The notes beneath the pieces were generated by a model. That model did not search any database, was not told where the DNA came from, and was given only the letters and a program-made list of their open reading frames with translations. The position numbers and the translations under genes were made by a program. From G963923945 sp965199175 (lineage in GTDB: Bacteria > Pseudomonadota > Alphaproteobacteria > G963923945): a DNA stretch of 64,000 bases. Each line of letters starts with the position of its first letter. Position 1 is the stretch's first letter. Shown piece after piece: positions 7,027 through 15,903 of this stretch. Where the stretch lies: assembly GCA_965199175.1 (NCBI GenBank), contig OZ240684.1, positions 868,001 to 932,000 on the forward strand. Reading direction: 5' to 3'.

Positions 7027-8160
7027 TCAATTAAAAAGTTCTGGTTGCTCCGGCTTTTCCGCCCCATCACGCTCGCGCTCATTGGGGATGAGGGGTAAGC
7101 CACGGGCTTTTTTATCCTCAATTTCTTTCAGAGTATTTTCAAGAAGGATAAAGCGCTCAGCCGAGCTGGGATGGGTGGTGGCATGGGAAATACCCTCCGG
7201 GTTAAGGGTGGCCATACGCCGCCAGAGCTTGGGAACTTCCTCCAGTGGCAGACCCGCCCGGGCCATGATATAGAGGCTGACGTAATCAGCCTCAGCTTCA
7301 AAATCCTGACTAAATGCCTGGCTGCCCAGATCGGTCCCGATATTCTTAAAATCCGTATAAACCCCCACCGAAGCCGCCAGAATATCGACCATACCACCAA
7401 AGAACAGACCAACCAAAGCATTGTCTTTTTTAGCCTCAACATGGCCGCGGGCATTATGGGCAATTTCATGAGCAATAACAGCGGAAAGCTCATTATCCTC
7501 CCTGAGGAAATTAACTATCCCGGTGGTCAGGAAAACGTTTTGGCCATCGGCAAAAGCATTAACGTCAGCGGACTGGGTAAGAAAAACCGCATAAGGACAA
7601 GAGGGGATCGATTCCAGATGAATGACCCGTGATTGGGTCTCATCAGTCGATGACGAGGGAATGATCTTGAGATCAAGCGTTTCAGGGATAGAGGGAGAAA
7701 ATGTTGTCTCGAGTATATTATTGGCTCTTCCGCCACTCATGTACTGTTGATTAAGTTCCAGAATGATATCACCGGGTGACAGACCAGCCGCCTCAGCGGC
7801 CGAACCGGGTGAAACACTGACAATGATCAGCTTCTCACCAAAACCGGCCCGCTGAGCAGCGTCCTGAAAATCTTCCGGAAACGAATGCCGGTTACGGGCC
7901 GCAAAGCCAAAATCCCGCCCAACCACGTCTGGACAAAAAGGCACCGCCGCATATGCTAAGGGCTGGCCAAGACGATGAATTCTTTTAAGTTGATCGATCC
8001 AGGTTTCAAACAAAAAATCTTTCTGACGATCCTGCTCCATCTTGACCTCGGCCCCACCAACGCCAGGCAAATGAGCCTGTGGCACCGCACAGGCCGTGAG
8101 CAGACCCAGAATGCCAAAAACCAGGACCGCAGGAGTAAAAAATATTCGCAGACTCACCAT
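7027..8160 (-). CDS. M48-family metalloprotease with PDZ domain, predicted lipoprotein
   Basis: Predicted zinc endopeptidase acting at the envelope, probably in protein quality control. From the ATG at 8160 it has 377 residues, a hydrophobic N-terminus and a lipobox ending LTAC24. A PDZ-like region (PGSAAEAAGLSPGDIILELN) spans about residues 110-180. The zinc motif HEIAH is at about 231-235 and the downstream ligand segment FEAEADY near 290. The frame extends upstream to 8358, but that would overlap the DUF192 gene and bury the signal. The downstream DNA is the palindromic repeat array. Confidence 0.9.
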   Translation of the reverse strand: MVSLRIFFTPAVLVFGILGLLTACAVPQAHLPGVGGAEVKMEQDRQKDFLFETWIDQLKRIHRLGQPLAYAAVPFCPDVVGRDFGFAARNRHSFPEDFQDAAQRAGFGEKLIIVSVSPGSAAEAAGLSPGDIILELNQQYMSGGRANNILETTFSPSIPETLDLKIIPSSSTDETQSRVIHLESIPSCPYAVFLTQSADVNAFADGQNVFLTTGIVNFLREDNELSAVIAHEIAHNARGHVEAKKDNALVGLFFGGMVDILAASVGVYTDFKNIGTDLGSQAFSQDFEAEADYVSLYIMARAGLPLEEVPKLWRRMATLNPEGISHATTHPSSAERFILLENTLKEIEDKKARGLPLIPNERERDGAEKPEQPELFN

Positions 8161-8275
8161 CAATACAAACCTCCACCCGTCAATATTCAAATATTCCGCT
8201 TGAAACGCAACCTCTTGTTGAATAATTGATCCTTGATAGTCAAACGCAACCGACCCGCTGCATCCGTCGCGGTTT

Positions 8276-8836
8276 TCATCGGGAATCGGCGGCATCTTTG
8301 CCAGAAAGAAACAGGCTGTCACCCAGCTTGAGACCCAAACGAGCCACGCTCCCCGCATTCAACTCAAGAACGCTATGGACCGGCTGTTTAGAAGGCATCG
8401 AAGTTTCCGATAACGGAACCGCATTCTCAATAATCTGTACAATATCACCGTTCTCATCGATATAAAGGATATCAAGCGAAAGATACGTATTCTTCATCCA
8501 GATCGAAATCAGGCGTGGTTCAGGATAGATAAATAACATGCCGGCTTGTGGCCCCAGGCTACGGCGGAACATCAGACCCCGTGCCCGCGCCTCCGGCGTA
8601 TCAGCAATCTCAACCGTAAAGCGATGGGAGCGATGATCCGCCCCGGTAATAACCAAAATCCGGGTTTCCAGAGAAAGCATATGATCACTGTTCTCCGCGA
8701 CCAATGAGTCTGATGGGATGTTTTCAAAACCCGCTAAAGAGAACCCACCCACAGACACAATACAAAAACAAAAAAGAGCACCAAAAAAGCCAGAAATACG
8801 CTTAGATTTATAGGCTTTTGTGCAATACATTCTCAT
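8276..8836 (-). CDS. DUF192 family secreted protein
   Basis: A 186-residue protein with an N-terminal hydrophobic segment (FFGALFCFCIVSVGGFSLAG) suggesting export, then the DUF192 domain. Characteristic motifs are EARARGLMFRRSLG, GMLFIYPEP, ISIWMKNTYLSLDILYID and the C-terminal AGSVARLGLKLGD. The biochemical role of the family is not established. Its stop lies 115 bp upstream of the M48 protease start, in the same direction, so the two may be co-transcribed. The upstream sequence to 9115 is AT-rich (TATAGCTATAATATAG near 8893) and could contain the promoter. Confidence 0.88.
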   Translation of the reverse strand: MRMYCTKAYKSKRISGFFGALFCFCIVSVGGFSLAGFENIPSDSLVAENSDHMLSLETRILVITGADHRSHRFTVEIADTPEARARGLMFRRSLGPQAGMLFIYPEPRLISIWMKNTYLSLDILYIDENGDIVQIIENAVPLSETSMPSKQPVHSVLELNAGSVARLGLKLGDSLFLSGKDAADSR

Positions 8837-9115
8837 GATGGAGGATTCCCGCGAAACTTAAGAAAACTGGCCGCTGTTATATCCGTGATATATAGCTATA
8901 ATATAGTAAACGGACACCGCCTCTGAAACCAGAGGCTGTCATCACTGCTGTTTTCATCAAGCCCGGAATGAGCCCCCATATCCCCGGCTGAATACCCAAT
9001 GTCAGTTGCTGCCTGTATCCTTTCTGCGATGATGTTCTCTGATGATGTCATGACAGATTGTGCATGACAGATTTTGATCGCACCATAATAAACAGGATAT
9101 GATATATAATAATAC

Positions 9116-9916
9116 ATGTCTGGCTACCCAACCATTCTGGTTCACCTGACTGATGATCCCGGGGCTGAGGACCGTTTTGCCTTTGGCTGTGCTTTGGCAC
9201 ACCGGTTTCAGTCACATCTGACTGCCTTATATACGGCTCAGCCAATCTCGGTTGCTGCAGTTGAATGCGCCAATTCTCAGGGATTTCTGACCGAGAGCCT
9301 GGAAATTTCACGCGAAAGGGGTAAACGCCTCCAGGTAGAGATAGAACGCATGGATGAACAACGGGGTGCAAAAACCCAATGGTGCTGGGATGAGGGCAAC
9401 CCCATGAACAGCCTGCGCACCCATGCTGTGACGACTGACTTGTTGATTGTCGGCCATAGCAAAAGTGAAGACGGACGGGTTGTTTTTTATGCTCCGGAAA
9501 ACATCGTCTTACAAACCGGATGCCCGGTGATGATGCTCTCACAGCCGGTCAAAACCGAACAATGGCCACAAAAAGCTGTCATTATCTGGCAGGCAACCCC
9601 GCATTGCCTCAGAGCCATCCGGGATTCTTTGCCTCTGATCAAACAAGCCCGGCATGTCAAGGTTGTCGGCGCCGATGCTGATCCTGAAATATTGGTGGTT
9701 TTTCTCAAACGTCATGGCGTCACTCCCCATTCTGTCGATCAACCGCCATTGGTTCCCGGTAATCCGGGGGAACTTCTGCATTATGTCGAAACAGTGGGGT
9801 GTGATTTTCTGGTGATCGGTGCCGATGGATATAGACAGCAATATAACGCTCTGCCTGGTCGTGTTACCAAAGAAATTGCCGAAAAAGTGGCTCTCCCGGT
9901 TCTTTGGTCACATTAA
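9116..9916 (+). CDS. Tandem universal stress protein (UspA-like)
   Basis: A 266-residue cytoplasmic protein with two Usp-type halves. The first opens YPTILVHLTDDPGAEDRFAF and reaches TDLLIVGHSKSED...NIVLQTGCPVMM. The second starts around KAVIIWQATPHCLRAI and ends GCDFLVIGADGY...KEIAEKVALPVLW. This duplicated layout is common for stress-response Usp proteins that bind nucleotides or lack ATP. The consensus G-2X-G-9X-G(S/T) loop is only partly recognisable, so ATP binding is uncertain. It stands alone between DUF192 (divergent) and an antiporter (convergent). Confidence 0.85.
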   Translation: MSGYPTILVHLTDDPGAEDRFAFGCALAHRFQSHLTALYTAQPISVAAVECANSQGFLTESLEISRERGKRLQVEIERMDEQRGAKTQWCWDEGNPMNSLRTHAVTTDLLIVGHSKSEDGRVVFYAPENIVLQTGCPVMMLSQPVKTEQWPQKAVIIWQATPHCLRAIRDSLPLIKQARHVKVVGADADPEILVVFLKRHGVTPHSVDQPPLVPGNPGELLHYVETVGCDFLVIGADGYRQQYNALPGRVTKEIAEKVALPVLWSH

Positions 9917-9991
9917 CGATTTTTTTGAAGGGGGTATACCGAACTCTCATCCTAGTAAGACCGGATCACCCCTCACCAAAGCCAACAGACA

Positions 9992-11482
9992 TCAGAGAAA
10001 ATAAAGCCATGTCACCAGAGCAAAAAGAGGAAATAAAATAGACACCGACCAAATCATATAGCCGAAAAAGCTGGGCATACGCACCCCGTCTTCAATGGCG
10101 ATGGAACGCACCATGAAATTAGGTGCATTCCCGATATATGTAATAGCACCGAAAAACACTGCCCCGGCCGATACCGCCAACAAAGTCGAAGAAAGCGGCC
10201 CCATCAGCATCTCCGCATCACCGCCCGCAGCATTGAAAAATACCAGATATGTCGGGGCATTATCCAAAAAGCTGGAGAGAACCCCGGTCAGCCAAAAATA
10301 AATCCAATTCACCGGCTGGCCGTTCTGTGACAATGTCGAGATAAGGCCAGAAAGAGCACCATCCTGGCCCGCTTTCAAAATTGCAATCGCCGGGACAATG
10401 GTCACAAAAATACCGGCAAATAATTTGGCCACTTCAACAATCGGAAACCAGGTGAAATTAGCAGCCTGACGGCTCTCAATCCGGGTCAGCTTCCAGGATA
10501 AAGCAGCGATAACCAGCAGCAGCCCATCACGAACCACATTCTGAAGTTCGATATTCACATGATAAATCGTAAAGGAAATACCCGGTTTCCAGAGACCACT
10601 CATCAGAACAGACGCGACCACACCCAGAAGAAGCAGAATATTTGGCCACCCCTCAAGGGAAAGCCCTCCTAAAGAAAATTTCGGGGCATCTTGGCCTGTC
10701 GCTGCCCGGTTACGTTCTGGCTGTGTGCCTGTTTCACGCCGATAGAAGAAACCATCCAGCAAGTAAAATGCCGGGAGCAAAATCCCCACACAGACAATCA
10801 TTGGCCAGAATAATTGCGTGGTTGGCCAGAAAAAATCGACCCCTTGTAAAAACCCTAAGAAGAGTGGAGGATCCCCCAAAGGAGTCAGTGAACCACCAAT
10901 ATTCGCAACCAGAAAAAGAAAGAAAATAACAAGATGAATCTTATAATGCCGCCAGGCATTGGCAGCCAGAAAAGGACGAATCAGTAATATTGCCGCACCA
11001 GTTGTCCCGGTCCAGCTGGCCAGCGCAGTACCAAAAGTAAGAAAACATGTATTGGCCACCGGAGTCCCCGGCAACATCCCAATCACCCGAACGCCGCCAG
11101 CCACCGTATAGAGAGTAAATAATAAAACAACAAAGGGAAAATATTCGAGAAAAAAGACATGAAACAGTTCGAAAACAGTGCTTTCCAGACCGTAAAGTAT
11201 CAAATAAGGAATAAGGAAACAAAAAGCCCAGAAAGCTGAAATCTTGCCAAAATGAGCATGCCAGAAATGCCCTGAAATCATCGGAACAAAGGCAATAGAC
11301 AACAAAAGACCAGCAAAAGGAAGTGCCCAAATCAGGCCCAGCTCTCCACCATCAATATGGGGTGGACCGCCAACCGCTGCCCAGGCCGACCCATTCACCA
11401 TCATCAATGCCACCAGGCAAAGCGTGACTGTCAAAGAAACATGAACCCCAAAAAAGCGGCAAAAAATACCAGACACAATCAA
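9992..11482 (-). CDS. Putative sodium:proton antiporter (ion transporter superfamily, NhaD/CitM-like)
   Basis: A 496-residue polytopic membrane protein with about a dozen hydrophobic segments. Signature stretches include TLYTVAGGVRV, ASWTGTTGAAILLIRPF, VANIGGSLTPLGDPPLFLGF and, in the second half, FLDNAPTYLVFFNAAGGD and GAITYIGNAPNFMVRSIA. The repeated N(I/A)GG...GDPP and D/GNAPN motifs are typical of the ion transporter superfamily members annotated as sodium:proton antiporters. The substrate is inferred, not seen. The frame starts with ATG at 11482, followed by a hydrophobic segment. It faces the Usp gene tail to tail. Confidence 0.82.
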   Translation of the reverse strand: MIVSGIFCRFFGVHVSLTVTLCLVALMMVNGSAWAAVGGPPHIDGGELGLIWALPFAGLLLSIAFVPMISGHFWHAHFGKISAFWAFCFLIPYLILYGLESTVFELFHVFFLEYFPFVVLLFTLYTVAGGVRVIGMLPGTPVANTCFLTFGTALASWTGTTGAAILLIRPFLAANAWRHYKIHLVIFFLFLVANIGGSLTPLGDPPLFLGFLQGVDFFWPTTQLFWPMIVCVGILLPAFYLLDGFFYRRETGTQPERNRAATGQDAPKFSLGGLSLEGWPNILLLLGVVASVLMSGLWKPGISFTIYHVNIELQNVVRDGLLLVIAALSWKLTRIESRQAANFTWFPIVEVAKLFAGIFVTIVPAIAILKAGQDGALSGLISTLSQNGQPVNWIYFWLTGVLSSFLDNAPTYLVFFNAAGGDAEMLMGPLSSTLLAVSAGAVFFGAITYIGNAPNFMVRSIAIEDGVRMPSFFGYMIWSVSILFPLFALVTWLYFL

Positions 11483-11856
11483 AACACCCTATGAAAAATG
11501 AATTGTGACGGAGAAACTAACCCGCCCCCTGACCCGGACTTTCGGGATAGTATCTATATAGTATCTATACAGAAAATAGTATCCTTATAGAACAGCATGC
11601 GGAGAGTGAAAACCGGATTTAAACGATCTTAGCCTGATTCAACAAGAAATACTTGATGAAAAAACCAGCGCATGAAAAATTGCAAGGATAAAAATGAAAG
11701 ATCATAATCAATAAAAAGATCACAACCAATCAGCCGATAATGACAAAATGCCGGAAGGATAAAGGATACAGATATAAGAAATACAGGTATGAAGAATACA
11801 GACTGATATGAAGGATGCAGGTTTGTAAAAAACAAGGGATATAAAGGATACCAACA
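11483..11856. other. Divergent intergenic region with short repeats
   Basis: Lies between the antiporter (minus) and the split-barrel protein (plus). The word AGTATC(T/C) recurs four times at 11549-11592, in an AT-rich setting suitable for promoter or operator sequences. From about 11755 to 11855 a purine-rich degenerate repeat (AGGATACAG / AGAATACAG / GGATGCAG) leads into the downstream gene. No coding frame is supported. Confidence 0.4.
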
Positions 11857-12522
11857 ATGAGCCGACTCTATGGAAAGAAACACCGGACCCTGCAAGATCA
11901 ATTCGGCACCCGCAATATGGCCGATAAGATTGAGGCTGTCGCCATGCATACAGAAATCGGTGAGGCGGAAAAAACCTTTATCGAAAGTCAGGATATGTTC
12001 TGGCTGGCAACAACAGATGAACGGGGTCGTCCGACCGTTTCTTATAAAGGGGGAGAACCAGGCTTTGTCCGGGTGATTGATGCCCGGACTTTGGCTTTTC
12101 CTCTTTATGATGGCAACGGCATGTTCCTTTCAGTCGGCAATATGGCTGAAAATCCTGAAGTTGGTCTTTTATTCATTGATTTCATCCGACCCAATCGCCT
12201 GCGGATACAAGGAACTGCGCAAATCAACCAGGATGATCCTTTGATGAGCGATCTCTTTCCCGGTGCCCAGATGGTGGCACGGATCCATGTGAGTGAAACC
12301 TGGCCAAATTGTCCGCGCTATGTCCACCGCATGCAAAAAATCGAAACGTCACGTTACGTCCCGGATCAAAATGGTCAGGCTCCCCTGGCTGGATGGAAAC
12401 GGGTTGATGCCTTCCAGGATGCCTTACCCCGGAAAGAACAAGAACAGGTCAAAAAAGCTGGCGGGGTGATCCCTATTGAAACATGGCTGGAGAAAGTTGC
12501 CAAAGGCGACCAGGATGCCTGA
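11857..12522 (+). CDS. Pyridoxamine 5'-phosphate oxidase-like flavin-binding protein
   Basis: A 221-residue protein of the FMN-binding split-barrel superfamily. The core runs from FIESQDMFWLATTDERGRPTV through YKGGEPGFVRVID, FPLYDGNGMFLSVGN, NPEVGLLFIDF and RLRIQGTA. This is the pattern of pyridoxamine-phosphate-oxidase-like proteins that reduce or sense small molecules. The C-terminal CPRYVHRMQ segment is common in this subgroup. It is probably not the PdxH enzyme itself, and its substrate is unknown. The start is ATG at 11857 with AAAGGA upstream; an internal ATG at residue 21 is possible. It is a single gene, with 726 bp of non-coding DNA after it. Confidence 0.82.
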   Translation: MSRLYGKKHRTLQDQFGTRNMADKIEAVAMHTEIGEAEKTFIESQDMFWLATTDERGRPTVSYKGGEPGFVRVIDARTLAFPLYDGNGMFLSVGNMAENPEVGLLFIDFIRPNRLRIQGTAQINQDDPLMSDLFPGAQMVARIHVSETWPNCPRYVHRMQKIETSRYVPDQNGQAPLAGWKRVDAFQDALPRKEQEQVKKAGGVIPIETWLEKVAKGDQDA

Positions 12523-13248
12523 ATAAAATCGGCAAAAAAACCTGAAACTCTGAAAAAACGTAGGCCAGAAGATACCGATTCTGCCTTTACATTCTATGAT
12601 ACCGGGCAAGGCCGGGACCTCGATGACAGCGATGGCTGATAGGGCACCCCCAGATATCAGAATGGTCACCCAGGCAAAAATCCAGGCGATTGGGCCTGGT
12701 GATACGGTTTTGGTGGATTCTCTTGCGGCCTCTTTGCTCTTTCCAGCGTTGTGACCGGTCAGGGGTGATGATGATCCCGATTGCCCGGGGACCAAATTCG
12801 GCTTGTGGTTCCGGCAACTCCGGCTTTGGCCAACCACCTGACAAATCTATTGAACATCAAAAGCAACCGCTTCTGACGTCAATCAGGAGGGACAGACCAC
12901 TCTAACCCGGCTTTTCATCAGATAATTCAGCCCACATGATTGAAAATTGGTTAATTATTAGTTGCATAAACAAATGCTGCGGTTTATGGTTTGGATTGTG
13001 TCTAAAGAAAGTCTCAGAAAATTAGGAACTTTAAAAAAGTTTTAGAAGGAATTCTGAAGGAAACCATTGGAAAAGTCAGGGTTATTCATCAATGATAGAG
13101 CTTCCATGAATGATACGAATTTCGGGGGCTATAAATGGGGGCTATAAAATTGAGCCGCAAAACTGGGCAGCAGGATAACACTGGTCTGCGACTGTTTTAA
13201 CGATCATCATGTTTAATGGTCATCATGATCCATGTTGGGGAGAGTAAG
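12523..13248. other. Intergenic region upstream of the AOR module
   Basis: No supportable gene in 726 bp. The last 300 bases are AT-rich and likely include the promoter for the aldehyde oxidoreductase operon. Just before the first gene is a repeated ATCATCATG motif (13203-13230), which could be an operator. I could not recognise a consensus FNR or other regulator site. Confidence 0.4.
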
Positions 13249-13752
13249 ATGCTCAAATCACTACAAATCGAACCGGATAAATGCACAGGCTGTTTGCAAT
13301 GCGAACTGGCCTGCAGTTATGAAAATGAGAACGTCTTTAATCCTGCAAAATCGCGTATCAAAGTGTTCGATTTTCACGAAGACGGGCGTCATGTCCCTTA
13401 TACATGCACCCAATGTGCCGAAGCCTGGTGCCTGCATGCCTGCCCGGTCGAAGCGATTCAGATTGATAAAGATACCGGGGCGAAGATTATTGTCGATTCC
13501 CTTTGTGTCGGTTGCAAAGTATGCACCATTGCCTGCCCGTTTGGCACAGTCAATTATAATGCAGATACCCATAAAGTGATCAAATGCGACCTCTGTGGTG
13601 GCGAACCGGCCTGCGCCGAAGCCTGCCCCACCCAGGCCATCACTTATGTGGATGCTAACTGGACCGGGCTTGACCGAATGCGCTCCTGGGCCGCCAAGAC
13701 CGATGCCGGTGCACAACAAGGGGAAATAGAGCTTCCTCCACCAACTCACTAA
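13249..13752 (+). CDS. Polyferredoxin subunit of aldehyde:ferredoxin oxidoreductase (AorA-like)
   Basis: A 167-residue electron-transfer protein with sixteen cysteines in four clusters: C12/15/18/22, C53/56/61/65, C86/89/92/96 and C113/116/122/126. It is therefore predicted to hold four [4Fe-4S] centres. It matches the small iron-sulfur subunit of AorABC-type enzymes and would pass electrons between the catalytic and FAD subunits. The start is the ATG at 13249, behind GGGGAGAG; an in-frame upstream ATG at 13216 lacks such a site. The catalytic subunit follows 74 bp later and the flavoprotein after that, so all three probably form one enzyme. Confidence 0.88.
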   Translation: MLKSLQIEPDKCTGCLQCELACSYENENVFNPAKSRIKVFDFHEDGRHVPYTCTQCAEAWCLHACPVEAIQIDKDTGAKIIVDSLCVGCKVCTIACPFGTVNYNADTHKVIKCDLCGGEPACAEACPTQAITYVDANWTGLDRMRSWAAKTDAGAQQGEIELPPPTH

Positions 13753-13826
13753 ACCATTGGTACAAAAACACAGGCTTCAATAATAAAAATGGGGTCAAGC
13801 CCCTCAAGAGCCGAAGGAGAAATAAA

Positions 13827-15674
13827 ATGGGATGGCATAATAAAGTTCTTCGAGTCAATCTGACCGCCGGAACCTGCGAGTCCGAGCCATTGAATATGGA
13901 ATGGGCAAATCGTTATCTTGGGCAACGCGGTCTGGCAACCAAATATCTTTCCGAAGAAATCGACCCGAGGGTCGATCCTCTTTCCGCCGACAATAAAATT
14001 ATTTTTGCCACCGGCCCCCTCACCGGCACGATGGCTTCGACTGGTGGACGCTACTCAGTCATCACCAAAGGCCCGTTGACAGGCTGTATTGCCTGTTCCA
14101 ATTCCGGCGGATATTGGGGAGCCGAATTGAAATTCGCCGGCTGGGATATGGTCATCATCGAGGGCCGTTCCGATACACCGGTTTATCTCCATATTGAAAA
14201 CGATAAGGCTGAGTTGTTGAGTGCGGCCGAAATTTGGGGAAAGTCAACCTGGGATACTGAGCCCTACTTAAAAGCCAAGCATCAAAACCCTCAGATGCGT
14301 GTCACATCAATCGGGGTGGCCAGTGAGCAAGGCTGTCTCTATGGTGCTGTGGTCAATGACCTCCATCGGGCAGCCGGACGTTCTGGTGTCGGGACAGTCA
14401 TGGGATCCAAAAAACTCAAAGCCATTGCTGTGCGCGGCACTGGTGGTGTCCCGGTCGATGATCCGCACTCTTTCATGAAGGCCGTCAATGCAGGTAAAAA
14501 AGTTCTGGCCGAAAATGCCGTGACCGGCCAGGGCTTGCCGACTTACGGCACCCAGGTCCTGATGAATATTGTCAATGAAGTCGGGGCGATGCCGACCCGT
14601 AATTGGCGGGAAGTCCAATTTGAAGGAGCCAGCAAAATTTCCGGTGAGGCCATGCATGAGAAACGTCCCAGCGATGGTCAATCCAACCTGATTGCCAACC
14701 AGGCCTGCTTTGGGTGCACCATTGCCTGTGGCCGCATTTCCAAAATCGACAAAACCCATTACACCGTGGAAACACGGCCGGAATATTGGGGGGCTTCGGG
14801 TGGACTGGAATATGAATCAGCCTGGTCTTTGGGGTCGGATACCGGAATTGATGATCTGGATGCCCTGACATACGCCAATTTTATCTGTAATGAGCAGGGT
14901 TTTGATCCCATTTCTTTCGGGGCAACAGTGGCTGCTGCGATGGAATTATATGAAATCGGTGCGATTAGCGAAAAAGAAACCGGCGGGATATCCCTTAAAT
15001 TCGGGGATGCCAAAGCCCTGACAACCCTGGCTGAATTGACCGGTAAGGGTGAGGGTTTCGGAAAAGAGATTGGCCTGGGATCAAAGAGGCTTTGTGAAAA
15101 ATACGGCCATCCTGAATTGTCAATGACGGTTAAAGGGCAAGAATTTCCAGCCTATGATGCGCGCGGTATCCAGGGGATGGGTCTGGGTTATGCCACCTCC
15201 AACCGGGGGGCATGTCATTTGCGCGGCTATACAGTGGCTTCAGAACTCATGGGCATTCCGGAAAAAACTGATCCGCTGGAAACCGAAGGGAAACCGGAGT
15301 TGCTCAAAGCTTTCCAGGATGCAACGGCAGTGGTCGATTCGACCGGGCTGTGTGTATTCACCACCTTTGCCTGGACCATGGATGATATCCATCCTCAGGT
15401 CCAAACCGCCCTTAAGAAGAAATGGTCGGTTGATGAATTGATGGAAGCTGGGGAGCGTATCTGGAATTTAGAACGCAAATTCAATCTGGATGCCGGGATA
15501 TCCCCCAAAGAAGATACACTTCCGCAACGGGTTCTCAAGGAAGCGGCCAAAACCGGACCCGCAACAGGTAAAGTCAATGAACTTTCGGCGATGTTGCCTG
15601 AATATTATAAGCTCCGGGGCTGGACTGCAGAAGGCATTCCAACCAATGAGACCTTGTCACGTCTGGCACTTTGA
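13827..15674 (+). CDS. Tungsten-type aldehyde:ferredoxin oxidoreductase, catalytic subunit (AorB-like)
   Basis: A 615-residue enzyme of the AOR family, expected to oxidise aldehydes to acids using a bis-pterin tungsten cofactor and one [4Fe-4S] cluster. The N-terminal domain shows GRYSVITKGPLTG, CSNSGGYWGAELKFAG and HRAAGRSGVGTVMGSKKLKA, the pterin-binding region. The cluster motif CFGCTIAC (C293, C296, C300) and a distal cysteine near residue 509 (STGLCVF) are present. The start is ATG at 13827 with AAGGAG upstream. A strong terminator follows. The physiological substrate is unknown; aromatic aldehydes are one possibility from related enzymes. Cofactor and tungstate transport genes are not in this window. 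Confidence 0.92.
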   Translation: MGWHNKVLRVNLTAGTCESEPLNMEWANRYLGQRGLATKYLSEEIDPRVDPLSADNKIIFATGPLTGTMASTGGRYSVITKGPLTGCIACSNSGGYWGAELKFAGWDMVIIEGRSDTPVYLHIENDKAELLSAAEIWGKSTWDTEPYLKAKHQNPQMRVTSIGVASEQGCLYGAVVNDLHRAAGRSGVGTVMGSKKLKAIAVRGTGGVPVDDPHSFMKAVNAGKKVLAENAVTGQGLPTYGTQVLMNIVNEVGAMPTRNWREVQFEGASKISGEAMHEKRPSDGQSNLIANQACFGCTIACGRISKIDKTHYTVETRPEYWGASGGLEYESAWSLGSDTGIDDLDALTYANFICNEQGFDPISFGATVAAAMELYEIGAISEKETGGISLKFGDAKALTTLAELTGKGEGFGKEIGLGSKRLCEKYGHPELSMTVKGQEFPAYDARGIQGMGLGYATSNRGACHLRGYTVASELMGIPEKTDPLETEGKPELLKAFQDATAVVDSTGLCVFTTFAWTMDDIHPQVQTALKKKWSVDELMEAGERIWNLERKFNLDAGISPKEDTLPQRVLKEAAKTGPATGKVNELSAMLPEYYKLRGWTAEGIPTNETLSRLAL

Positions 15675-15703
15675 TCACGCCAAATGACGTGAGACTACGT
15701 ATC

Positions 15704-15748
15704 AAAAATAAAGGGAGAGCCGCTCTGGTTCCTCCCTTTATTTTTTCC
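15704..15748 (+). terminator. Intrinsic terminator after the AOR catalytic gene
   Basis: AAAAATAAAGGGAG (15704-15717) pairs with CTCCCTTTATTTTT (15732-15745), a 14-bp perfect stem with a 14-nt loop, ending in a T-run. It should stop most transcription before the FAD-subunit gene at 15904, making that gene partly independent or read through at reduced level. Confidence 0.85.
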
Positions 15749-15903
15749 CTTTATTTTTACGGTCTGTTTCATTGGGTTGTTTGGCGTTGTAAGAAACACC
15801 CTGTTTCGTAAAAAGCGTTTTCAAAAACCCTGCCAGAACAAGACCGCGCCCAGACAATGATCGAAAAAAACGAGTCCATTCTGAAAAAAAAGGTGACCCA
15901 ATC